Assembly (NCBI GenBank): GCA_013076295.1 | Contig: RQOL01000861.1 | Coordinates: forward strand, 3,658,001 to 3,722,000 | Source: Sanderia malayensis | Lineage: Eukaryota; Cnidaria; Scyphozoa; Semaeostomeae; Pelagiidae | DNA length: 64,000 bases | Direction of reading: 5' to 3' | Shown: piece after piece, positions 35,201 through 42,709 of the stretch | Numbering within the stretch: position 1 is the first letter of the stretch | Layout: each line of letters opens with the position of its first letter | Position numbers and translations under genes: made by a program | The notes under the pieces: generated by a model | What the model was told of the DNA's origin: nothing | Seen by the model: the letters and a program-made list of their open reading frames with translations, nothing else | Database searches by the model: none

Positions 35201-38200
35201 CTTCCTTGAGCGAGCGTGCAGTCGATGTCCATTTTCGAATTTGGGACGGGACAAACCGAATGAATTGCTTTCGTTGTGTTGCTGCGTTTTATTTTTGCTG
35301 CCGTTTTACTCGAGATTTCCAACTAAAAGATTCTCAGGATTTAACTGGTAAGTTGCTAAATTGTTTCTATTTGCCTGTACTAAACTCCTCTGTGTCCTTC
35401 TTATTTTATTTTCGATTTATTCTGATCCGTTGTTTACAGAACTTTCTGGGTGATCTAAAATTCTCAATAATGTTTTACTTTACAAATCTTTTCACTACTA
35501 AATCGAATTCTAAAACCATAAATTGTCACTTTCTGCTTTTATAATTACAGGCCTGGATTCAACCATCTAAAGAACGAATTTCAGAAACGGCAATTTCGTG
35601 ATTTCACTGAAACGAAGCCATTCAAAGCACACGCAGTTGTCTAAAAGCTATTCTGCCCTTCCTTGCAATCAACTGGAATTTTACTTGGAACTTGCTATTC
35701 ACAACTGTTTCCCAAAGAACTTCACTGGTGAGTGGCTACGTTTTTTCTATATTTTCCCCTCAGTTGTATTGTTTTATTTAGCTCAGATTCCGTGATCAAC
35801 AACTCGCTTTTCAACTTTCTCCAGCCGTGCAATATATTTTCAAAATCTCAATCGTATTCTCTATAAATTGACTCTGATTTGTTTCAAACAGCTCTAATCG
35901 ATCAATACTAAAATTCTAAATCGATTTTTGCAGTTTTCCATGTGAAACTCTAACTGGCCAGACTCGAAAACAGCTATTTTCATATTGCATTGAAGCAGGC
36001 CGTGCCCAAAAGCATGAAATCCCACGAAACCCTTTCTCCCTGGCATCCAGAGAACTGTTCACGACTGGCCATCCGAAGGCTTGAAAGTATTGGATGTCAA
36101 GCACGTCATTTTCGTTCTGCATAACATAAACGTGTGCTGTTTTAGAATCCACTTCACATGGATTCTAAACTGGAAAAGTGCTCACCACTGAGCTGCAATT
36201 CAAAACGCCAAAGTTGTGCATTTGGTCTGTGAAATATGTGAGTGAATCAACTAAAAATTTTCATGATTGCTGTATTTGAAACCCCTTTATATATCGTGAA
36301 TTTTTGACTGCGTGTTTAGATGCATCTAACTTTGGGACCCCTCTAAAATTTTCACAATGCGCTTTTGTATTGCTTTCATGGAAATCGTGTAGTTGCAAAT
36401 ATGTTTTTACCAATTTGATCTGTATTTTTAATATTGTATATTCTCTAATCAAAATATCGAATTAAATGGATCCAATTATGTTTTCTGATATAAAATTCAA
36501 TCGCAACGATTCTCTCCGTTCGGTTTAAATCGAGACGTTTCTGGCACGCTCAAAAGTGCACGAACATTTGCATCGCGGAGAAAATGGACCTGGAACAACC
36601 TTGGGATGGAATCACACCTCGGGGCTTCCGTGGGGAAAAGGATGGAAATATGAGGATCAGAATCATTTCAAATTAAATCATGGGAGAAAACATGGACCCA
36701 GAACAACCTTGGAATGGAACTCGGGATCGGGGATTCCATGGACCATGCTATGGGGGAATGGATACAACTTTGAAGATTTGAATGGTTTCAAGTTAAATCA
36801 TCAGAGAAAACATGGACCTGGAACAACCTTGGAATCAAAATTGGAACTCACGGCTTCCATGGACCATGTGGTCGGGGAATGGAGCATTTCAATTATTTCA
36901 AATAAAGTTCCATTGCTTTGCGTGTCCGACGAACAGTGATCTTATCGCAATTTAATCAACTTTTATTAGAACGGATTGCTTAACGTGTCCGCCGCTGCAG
37001 GATGGTTCTAGTCTATAGAAGTTGTGAACACGTGACGTGTCAATCCTAAAAGGTGGGCTGACCTGCGCCATGCTGTGTTTCTAGATATTGCGCAGGAGCA
37101 TTTATTACGTAATTGTTTTTGTTTTGTATCGCAGTACTACGTATGTCTGTATTTACGTGAGAAATACCATTACGTAATGAATGCTCCTGCGCAATATCTA
37201 GAAACACAGCATGGCGCAGGTCAGCCCACCTTTTAGGATTGACACGTCACGTGTTCACAACTTCTATAGACCAGAACTTACCACCTGTATATAAGTGTGA
37301 CTGGATAGCCTAATGGTAGGGCGTCGGTGTGGCAGACCGAAGGTCGTGGGTTTGAGCCCCACCCAGTCACCGGCCCGGTCAATATGGTGTGGTGGCAGTA
37401 CAGCATGTTGGACGGCTGGTGGTGAGAGGCCAGCTTTCAGGCAAACAAAAACTTCAATGGATTTCAGCGGCTCCGCCATGATGCTCGAGAGTTAGACTTC
37501 ATCTAATATGTACTCGCAAGAGCTCATGGTAGGGCAACATCCAAGAGTCTGGGATGTTGCCAAGGGTGGGAATCCAAGCGCGTATGCAAGGGTGTGTGAG
37601 CGCAAGCAATATTTTTTTCAATTAAAATTATTTTTTATTTAAATAAAGTTGATTTATTTTTATGCTTAATTTATTTATTTGAATTGTATTTTTAAAAAAT
37701 AAGAAAAAAATAAAAAATAATGTTTGTAATTGTATTTTATTTAATTAATAAAATAAAATAAAATAAATTAAAATAACATAACATAAAAAAAAACAAAATA
37801 AAATAAAATAAAATACAAAAATTATTTTTAAATTTTCTTCAATTATTTTTTCTTATTTATTATTTAAAAACAGTTATAATAGAGAAAATTTTAACAACGG
37901 AATTTCTTGAAAACCCCTTTTAGATAAGCTCGCCCCTTATCGCAATCTCTGTTTGTCGCTCGCAATTATCTACATATAAACATCAATAGACGTATCTACC
38001 TTGTCTTGCTGCACAAGCTAAACAGCATGGTGAATATCCACTTGATACCATCCATTACAGGGTCCCAGTCACCGTAATGTGAGAACAATGCAACGGCAAA
38101 GAATGATACGAACACGGGAACAGTACCACCAATGAACATCCATGAAAATTTCAACTAAAACATCAAAAGACAATTTCACTAATTCGTGCAATACATGCGA

Positions 38201-41200
38201 ATACATCATATATTGGGATTAATGGGTTAAAACAACTGCATCTAATGCATGAAAACGTGCAATATGTAAAAATTACTGTGCAATTTGCACAGTAACTCTG
38301 ACAATAATTACTGTGAGAATTGTTAGAGCTCAATAGACTTGAACAACGTGATGCAGTAAAAAGATAGGGTAAAGAGGGATGGTCAAAAAAACGTTGACGC
38401 ATTAATGTGAGAATGACATCTCTTTTTATGTGAGAATAACACAATACAATGTAGAGGTGTACCTTATTGAATGCCATATCCCATGCCATGGTCATTGGTG
38501 TAACCAAGCCAAGAGCCAGTGTGCCAACCAATGAAGACGTTAGAAAACATCCCCTGAACAAAAATCAGAAAAAAACATATACATCGCATACAGTAAACAA
38601 CTGCACGTAAAAATCAGTAGATTAAGAACCCATTGGCTGATATTTCTGCTCAAACAATCAAAGAAACAACGACCTATTGTGTTTGAACAATAGGGGAAAC
38701 AATGGCCTGCTGTGTTTGAACAATAGGGGAAACAATGGCCTGCTGTGTTTGAGCAATAGGGGAAACAATGGCCTGCTGTGTTTGAACAATAGGGGAAACA
38801 ATGGCCTGCTGTGTTTGAGCAATAGGGGAAACAATGGCCTGCTGTGTTTGAACAATAGGGGAAACAATGGCCTGCTGTGTTTGAACAATAGGGGAAACAA
38901 TGGCCTGCTGTGTTTGAGCGATAGGCTAGATGCAACAGGCGGATGTCGACTGTATACTCGTTAGTAAGTGGCGGTTATGTATCATATAGATACAGTATCA
39001 TGCATTAAGGCATTTAGGCAGTGCATTAAGTGCATTAAGGCAGTATCGTGTATTAAGGCATTTCAATAGAGCTATGCAGACTTGGATAAATCAGTTGAGA
39101 AATTGATGAAAATTGATTCTATGTTAGATGATGCAAGGTGCATAGAGAGCCTTAGCATACCACAGCCAAAGTAATTCAGCAAGCACCGTCCCAACAAAAC
39201 CATTGACAGCAATGTACATCCAAGTGTCGTTATCGGGAGGAAAACTGAACTTCTCCAGTCCAGTATAATGCAGTATGAAAAACACAGGCCAGAACATCAG
39301 ACCAGAGAATAAACCAACAAAACCTAAATGAATAAAATAATCATCATAAATAATCATTAACATCATAATGGTTCATATCTTGAGTTCGAAATAATGACCT
39401 TGCTTTTAAGTTAATGCATATCTTATATTGGATGCATATTTTGATGTGAATTGCTTAAGGTGAATGCAAAAGCTAAAACTTCAGTTAAAACTTGCCAAAG
39501 AATAAAGGAATGTCCAATTTGAGTTGATCACCAACTTTTCTTGTCAACATTACTAGATAGATTGCGTAGCTAGAATATAAATAGTAACAATAAATAAGAG
39601 AAAGTAACTGGATTAAAGAGAAAATCTACTTAAGAGTGAGAGGGGGAGGCATGGTGTCATAAAAAATGTATAGTATATTTTAGTTAAATACAAAAATAAC
39701 TCACAATAAAGCAGAAAACAACGCAAACACTGCTCCATAATTGACTCTACCCTGATGGTGATGAGGATCAGAAAGTGACACCAAAGATATACCACCAATG
39801 CTGCAAAATTAAAAAGAAAGCAGTGGGTTTAAAGATAGTGTGATTGAAGACCCAATTGAATCATGAAGATTGTGATTTAACATAACCACTGTGGCTGGTG
39901 CAAGAGTACCTACCTGGCAGAGACTGCTAGAAACTTTGACAAGGTAAATTTGTCCTTAACTGTTGATTGAAAGAGGGCAGACAGAATCAAAGTGAAGAAG
40001 CCTGAAAAATAAAAAAAGAGCATTATAGTAACTTGGCTGGAGTAACTGAGAAAGCTTAATTAATCTCAGCAATACTGGGGTGAGATAGAGGGTGTTTGAT
40101 GTAAAGAAAATGCACTGTATTATGACAAATTTATGTGGAAATAGAATCAATACCTGAAGTTGATGACAAGATATTAGTGACAGCTGCTGAGGTATGTGCT
40201 AATGCCTCTTGATAGAACAATGAGCCACACATCCACTGTAAAAAGGCACAGTTTCGAATACAGCATTGACTTAAGAATAGCACTAATGCTAACACAGTAT
40301 ACGCACAAATCAAACAAATAGTACGAATAGCACTAACTATCGTACCATAGCACTAACTATCAAACCACGCTGGTTTACTCACCAGAACAGAGAACACAAA
40401 AGCAAGACGTATCGTATCTACAAGTGGCACTCGTGAATTGATGTGACTCAACACTTTTTGAACATCTTCAAATTTTGAATGAGACATGCGGGCAAACAAG
40501 GCTTCATTTCCGCCCTTTTCTGTACGAAAATAGTAAAGAGAATAATGCCAAGTGATGCGTTATACTTTCGTAATTGATAGTACAGAAATTGAACGTTCTT
40601 TAATACCTGGCATACTCCTGATTTCTCGGATTTTATTAAACGTAACACGTCTATGATCTACAACAAATTCACATAATTATTAGTATAATGATTGATAATG
40701 AATAATTTGGAAAAGAAGTAAAGGGGGTTAAGAACACAAAGGCAATAATCATAGCACGACTTACTTCTATCACCGATATCTAAGTCACTGGCAATAGTAC
40801 TTGTGTCATCGTCTGTCATGTTTTCAAAAACAGGATCAGTCTGTGAATGAAAAATCAAAAACAATATCAATATAGAATAGCACTCAGTAAAGAGAAAAAA
40901 TGGTCTTTGCAAGCTTCATCCTCAAGTAAATTGAAAATAAAAAATAAAATAATAACTTACAAGAAACTGTCCCGGTCCTGGTGAGCTGGACCTTGATGAG
41001 AAGTTTGAATTGAAAGTCAAGGAACGATTAAACCTTGCTGTTTCGTCACTGTCTGACTCTTCTGTGGAGTTTATCTTCCCCTGCAAAATAAAAGGCAAAA
41101 AATATTACAAGATATTACAGAGATAATAAATTATCTTAAAAGTGGAGTTATTTTAATGACCAACATATGAAGCCTTGAAATCTGAAGACCTTAGAGGGAT

Positions 41201-41776
41201 GGCTAAGGCTTCTACAAGGCATTTGCTTCGACATGTTTTGCCTTTTTATTGGCGCCAATGTGAATGTAAGGCTTATTACAATAATGAAATCATTTTCATT
41301 TGTTGTTCACTGGTGTAATAAATCAAGAAAGGTATATACTGTAGTTCAATTCCATACCTGATAAATTTTTCCATTATATTGTTTTACAGGCTTGTGACGA
41401 CTACGACGTGACCCTCCAGAATTCATCATGCACAAGCCACATTGGACTTGCCATGGTCGGTAGAACACAAATCCAAATAGAAACGTCATGAACAGAAATG
41501 TCTTGCTGTATGTTGTGAAAAACGGCTTGTCAAATTTTTGATTGTTGAATATGAACTGTTGAAGTAAACAATGCATAAGTCACAAAAAATATACTTGGCA
41601 ACAACATGTCAAGAATTTATCAAGCAATATATTTTGATATATACCTCTGTTAATTCAGCAGATGCAACCCAAAGTACATCAACTAATAATAAGACGAAAA
41701 AACCAAGCAAATATTGCTTATTTTTTGACCTTGCTGGATTTCCAGCTTCTGGTATTGAATCATATCTTCCACTCAT
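20259..41776 (-). CDS. SLC35F5: SLC35F5 homologue (multi-pass EamA/DMT-fold transporter)
   Basis: Fourteen exons total 1545 bases, giving 514 residues (human about 523): 41645-41776, 41358-41555, 40961-41080, 40765-40840, 40607-40657, 40383-40519, 40154-40235, 39914-40001, 39705-39800, 39496-39569, 39161-39323, 38463-38553, 38000-38154, 20259-20340. The start [12 protein letters not shown] precedes the first membrane helix ([20 protein letters not shown]). NKPFF-type, [49 protein letters not shown] and [13 protein letters not shown] follow the family order. SLC35F members are putative transporters; the substrate is unknown. The last exon is 17.66 kb away, across a tandem array; it keeps phase and reads ESEQSERLV, like the human SEQCESL tail. 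If it is not used, an immediate TAG at 37996-37998 would end the protein at SKTR. The intron after 39496 uses a GC donor. Confidence 0.93.
20640..20989. repeat. AT-rich low-complexity tail of the left SINE
   Basis: Almost pure A/T with repeated AATAAAAAT and TTATTGAT blocks and an alternating ATATAT run near 20785. It directly follows the 3' end of the minus-strand SINE at 20990, as expected of a SINE tail that expanded. Confidence 0.55.
20990..21315 (-). mobile_element. tRNA-derived SINE, left copy (minus strand)
   Basis: Head is the tRNA-like part at 21221-21293, preceded by a TATATAAG motif (21294-21315). The body runs to GTGTGAGCGCAA at about 20990, followed by the A/T tail. The body is alignable with the right copy at 37278-37612 on the opposite strand (shared CGGCTCCGCCATGATGCTCG, AGCATGTTGGACG). 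It abuts the first array unit. Confidence 0.75.
21221..21293 (-). tRNA. tRNA-like SINE head (Ala-GGC-like cloverleaf), probably not a functional tRNA
   Basis: Folds as a 73-nt cloverleaf: acceptor stem TGACTGG/CCAGTCA (7 bp), D arm with TAGCCTAGTGG (A box), anticodon stem TCGGT/GCCGA with loop GTGGCAG, and T arm GTGGG/CCCAC with a GGTTCGAGTCC B box. The loop would give anticodon GGC. It is read as the RNA polymerase III promoter of the SINE because a conserved non-tRNA body follows. Confidence 0.55.
21316..23497 (+). repeat. Array unit 1 (diverged, 2182 bp)
   Basis: Left-most unit, abutting the SINE. Its first about 400 bp (GGAGCGGCACGGAAGCGCCC) resemble unit 7 rather than units 2-6. Splice motifs: donor AACTG|GTAAGTTG near 21989, acceptor ATTACAG at 22191, donor CACGG|GTAAGTGG near 22370, acceptor TTTTTGCAG near 22573. 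AATAAA lies at about 23391. The 127-codon frame at 23044-23427 is open. Confidence 0.8.
23498..25710 (+). repeat. Array unit 2 (2213 bp, majority type)
   Basis: Reference unit for the majority type. TATA-like start at 23500-23512, donor after 24171, acceptor ending 24374, donor after 24551, acceptor ending 24757, GTGAGT near 24914, three degenerate GGACCTGGAACAACCTTGG repeats in 25280-25560, AATAAA near 25606. Inferred introns are about 203 and 206 bp. Confidence 0.85.
23500..23512 (+). promoter_or_regulatory. TATA-like start of the array unit (unit 2 as example)
   Basis: CTATATAATAAAA sits at the first bases of every unit, 5' of a G/C-richer stretch in otherwise AT-rich DNA, which fits a core-promoter TATA box. 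A mobile-element terminus is the alternative. The same motif recurs at the start of the other six units. Confidence 0.4.
25711..27922 (+). repeat. Array unit 3 (2212 bp, majority type)
   Basis: Nearly identical to unit 2. A one-base loss in the G run near 27670 (GCTATGGGGAATGG instead of GCTATGGGGGAATGG) breaks the 127-codon frame that is open in units 1, 2, 6 and 7. Confidence 0.85.
27923..30251 (+). repeat. Array unit 4 (2329 bp, chimeric)
   Basis: Starts like the majority type for about 240 bp, then switches near 28170 to a variant resembling units 1 and 7. It carries an extra about 120-bp segment (29260-29400) shared only with unit 7, then returns to a sequence close to unit 1 for the terminal repeats. 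Splice motifs are kept (AACTG|GTAAGTTC, ATTACAG, CACGG|GTAAGTGG, TTTTTGCAG). Confidence 0.8.
30252..32463 (+). repeat. Array unit 5 (2212 bp, majority type)
   Basis: Majority type with a private T in the TATA-like start (TATATAATAATATTGG). One G is missing near 32063 (CCTTGGGTGG), which breaks the terminal open frame. Confidence 0.85.
32464..34675 (+). repeat. Array unit 6 (2212 bp, majority type)
   Basis: Majority type. Private changes include GGATTTCCATTT near 33013. The junction to unit 7 has GGATG|TCTCT, one G shorter than other junctions. The terminal 127-codon frame at 34227-34610 is open. Confidence 0.85.
34676..37005 (+). repeat. Array unit 7 (diverged, 2330 bp)
   Basis: Most diverged unit. 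It shares the about 120-bp extra segment with unit 4 (near 36020-36160). Its second donor reads CACTG|GTGAGTGG instead of CACGG|GTAAGTGG, so the sequence changed while a valid donor remained. Other splice motifs and the AATAAA near 36900 are kept. It ends at GGATGG, where the palindromic element begins. Confidence 0.8.
37005..37277. mobile_element. 273-bp palindromic element (MITE-like) at the right end of the array
   Basis: Two arms of 109 bp each (37005-37113 and 37169-37277) are inverted repeats with only a few mismatches. They start GTTCTAGTCTATAGAAG and GTTCTGGTCTATAGAAG and surround a 55-bp centre. There is no coding capacity. It begins exactly where the next unit start would be. A target duplication is not clear. 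Confidence 0.75.
37278..37612 (+). mobile_element. tRNA-derived SINE, right copy (plus strand)
   Basis: Same family as the left copy in opposite orientation: TATATAAG motif, tRNA-like head at 37298-37369, and a body ending GTGTGAGCGCAA near 37605. An A/T-rich tail follows to about 37900. Confidence 0.75.
37298..37369 (+). tRNA. tRNA-like SINE head (Ala-GGC-like cloverleaf), degenerate B box
   Basis: 72-nt cloverleaf: acceptor TGACTGG/CCAGTCA, D arm GCCT/GGGC, anticodon stem TCGGT/ACCGA with loop GTGGCAG, T stem GTGGG/CCCAC. The T loop is TTTGAGC, so the usual C of TTC is lost. Probably a SINE promoter relic. Confidence 0.5.
37613..37900. repeat. AT-rich low-complexity tail of the right SINE
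   Basis: Runs of AAATAAAATAAAATA and TTATTTAAATAAA follow the SINE body, mirroring the tail at 20640-20989. Confidence 0.55.
38591..38952. mobile_element. CAGTAA MITE, copy 2, expanded by an internal minisatellite
   Basis: Left end CAGTAAAC next to TA, right end GACTG next to TA. The inner stretch (ATTAAGAACC, GATATTTCTGCTCAAA, TTTGAACAATAG) matches copy 1 at 849-1001, but a 33-bp block has been multiplied. It lies in an SLC35F5 intron. Confidence 0.65.
38669..38924. repeat. 33-bp tandem repeat, about 7.5 copies
   Basis: The unit contains GTGTTTGAACAATAGGGGAA followed by ACAATGGCCTGCT. The period of 33 is a multiple of three, so several frames stay open, giving an 11-residue repeat on the minus strand ([11 protein letters not shown]). 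Units differ mainly by GAACAATAG versus GAGCAATAG, which alternate. Confidence 0.9.
39490..39495 (-). other. GC-type 5' splice site in SLC35F5
   Basis: The exon ending ATTCTTTG is followed by GCAAGT. Joining to the next exon after ATTTAG restores the conserved FFGFVGLF. No GT donor nearby keeps the frame. Apart from the C at +2, the site matches a strong donor, as is usual for GC-AG introns. Confidence 0.85.
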
Positions 41777-42709
41777 TTTCAGTCCGATTTCTATGATTTC
41801 TAATTCTTTAAAAAAGGTCCTTGCTCAATAATAAACTGGTATATATAACTAATTTTTCAAGTTACTTCAATTTCATATGAATATTTGTTCGAATAGCTGT
41901 GACGCAACCAAACTTCTTCATGGATTCATGGTCGGCCTTAGGCCAAAACTCTGCCATTCAGATTTCTGCAATTTCATATGGCTGAAAATAGGTTTCCAAT
42001 CCAAATATTTATAATATTGACTTTAGATATGCAATAGATAATACTTTTTTCTTTGTCAAATCCAAACAAGCTTCTACAAATATAACGTGACAAATAACGA
42101 AACGTTTACTTCTTGTTATCCTCTCTGGTGTTGGTGTTGTCAAAATAAAATTAACAAGTAGTCTATTTTGATGGTGGGTGGTGCTTATCTCATCTCGTTC
42201 AACTTTCAACTTTCCTGGTGACGAAGCAGATGGATACTGCAAACGTGAAATGATTTGAGAAAGAAAAAAACAAAAGAATTAAACAACAAGAAAACCAGCA
42301 AGCAGTATCAGCATCAGCAGCAATAGCAGCAAGTTAAAAGCAAATTAGATAAGCATCTTATGCAAGGCCGTTAGAGATAAAAAAGGTCTTTTTATAAAAA
42401 TATACTATAAACAATACAAAAACTATGAACACCGACATAAATATTAAATTAAGCGCCCTGTTCTTAGTTCTACAAATTCAAGATTATAATTCAATGTTAT
42501 GGTCGTTTGTATTTTACAAAATATTAAATTTTTTCAGAATTTAATTTCATTTGATGAAGTAGAATCTCCTGGTAATGTCCTTTTTGCGATGTGCAATGTC
42601 GCAATGGACAAAGACACTAAAAGTTCATTTCATCATGTTCAATTGCGTATTCTAACTTTACAAATTTAAGTAAAAGCACAATATTATGTTCCTCCATGTA
42701 ATATACAAA
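41777..42709. other. Intergenic: SLC35F5 5' flank and RhoGEF 3' flank
   Basis: AT-rich. It includes a minus-strand open stretch at 42009-42236 with an acceptor-like CAG at its 5' end. That stretch does not join the RhoGEF frame (it would hit a stop), so it may be UTR or an alternative 3' exon. No promoter element was identified. Confidence 0.4.

Larger units (their letters stand above)
21316..37005 (+). repeat. Seven-copy tandem array of 2.2-2.3-kb spliced-transcript-like units
   Basis: Head-to-tail units start at 21316, 23498, 25711, 27923, 30252, 32464 and 34676, with lengths 2182, 2213, 2212, 2329, 2212, 2212 and 2330 bp. Each begins TCTCTATATAATAA and ends ...CTGCAGGATG(G). Units 2, 3, 5 and 6 are nearly identical; 1, 4 and 7 are more diverged. 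Every unit, read on plus, shows a TATA-like start, two strong GTAAGT donors each followed by a pyrimidine-rich CAG acceptor, a further GTGAGT, a 3x internal repeat and an AATAAA. Open frames inside are short and broken in some copies. The array lies antisense within the SLC35F5 intron. I recognise no protein family in it; spliced noncoding RNA genes, a nonautonomous mobile element amplified in tandem, or both, are possible. Confidence 0.85.
20341..37999 (-). other. Proposed 17.66-kb terminal intron of SLC35F5
   Basis: The donor is GTAGATACG right after 38000 and the acceptor TTTGTAG right before 20340 (both read on the minus strand). The two exons join in frame to a stop. It contains, left to right: unique sequence to about 20640, an AT-rich tail, a SINE, seven tandem units, a palindromic element, a second inverted SINE, an AT-rich tail and about 120 bp of unique sequence. 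Confidence 0.7.

Noticed and set aside
37298..37369. Functional tRNA-Ala gene
   Set aside because: Worn T loop, unusual GGC anticodon, and a conserved non-tRNA body with A/T tail shared with 20990-21315 indicate a SINE.
38540..38964. Repeat proteins (11-residue repeats) or a CRISPR-like array at the 33-bp repeat
   Set aside because: The repeats abut with no spacers, the period is a multiple of three so all frames stay open, and the block lies in an intron within a MITE.
42009..42236. Extra 3' exon of the RhoGEF
   Set aside because: Joining it after the donor-like GTGAAG gives an early stop, while reading on from the previous exon reaches a natural stop at 42710.
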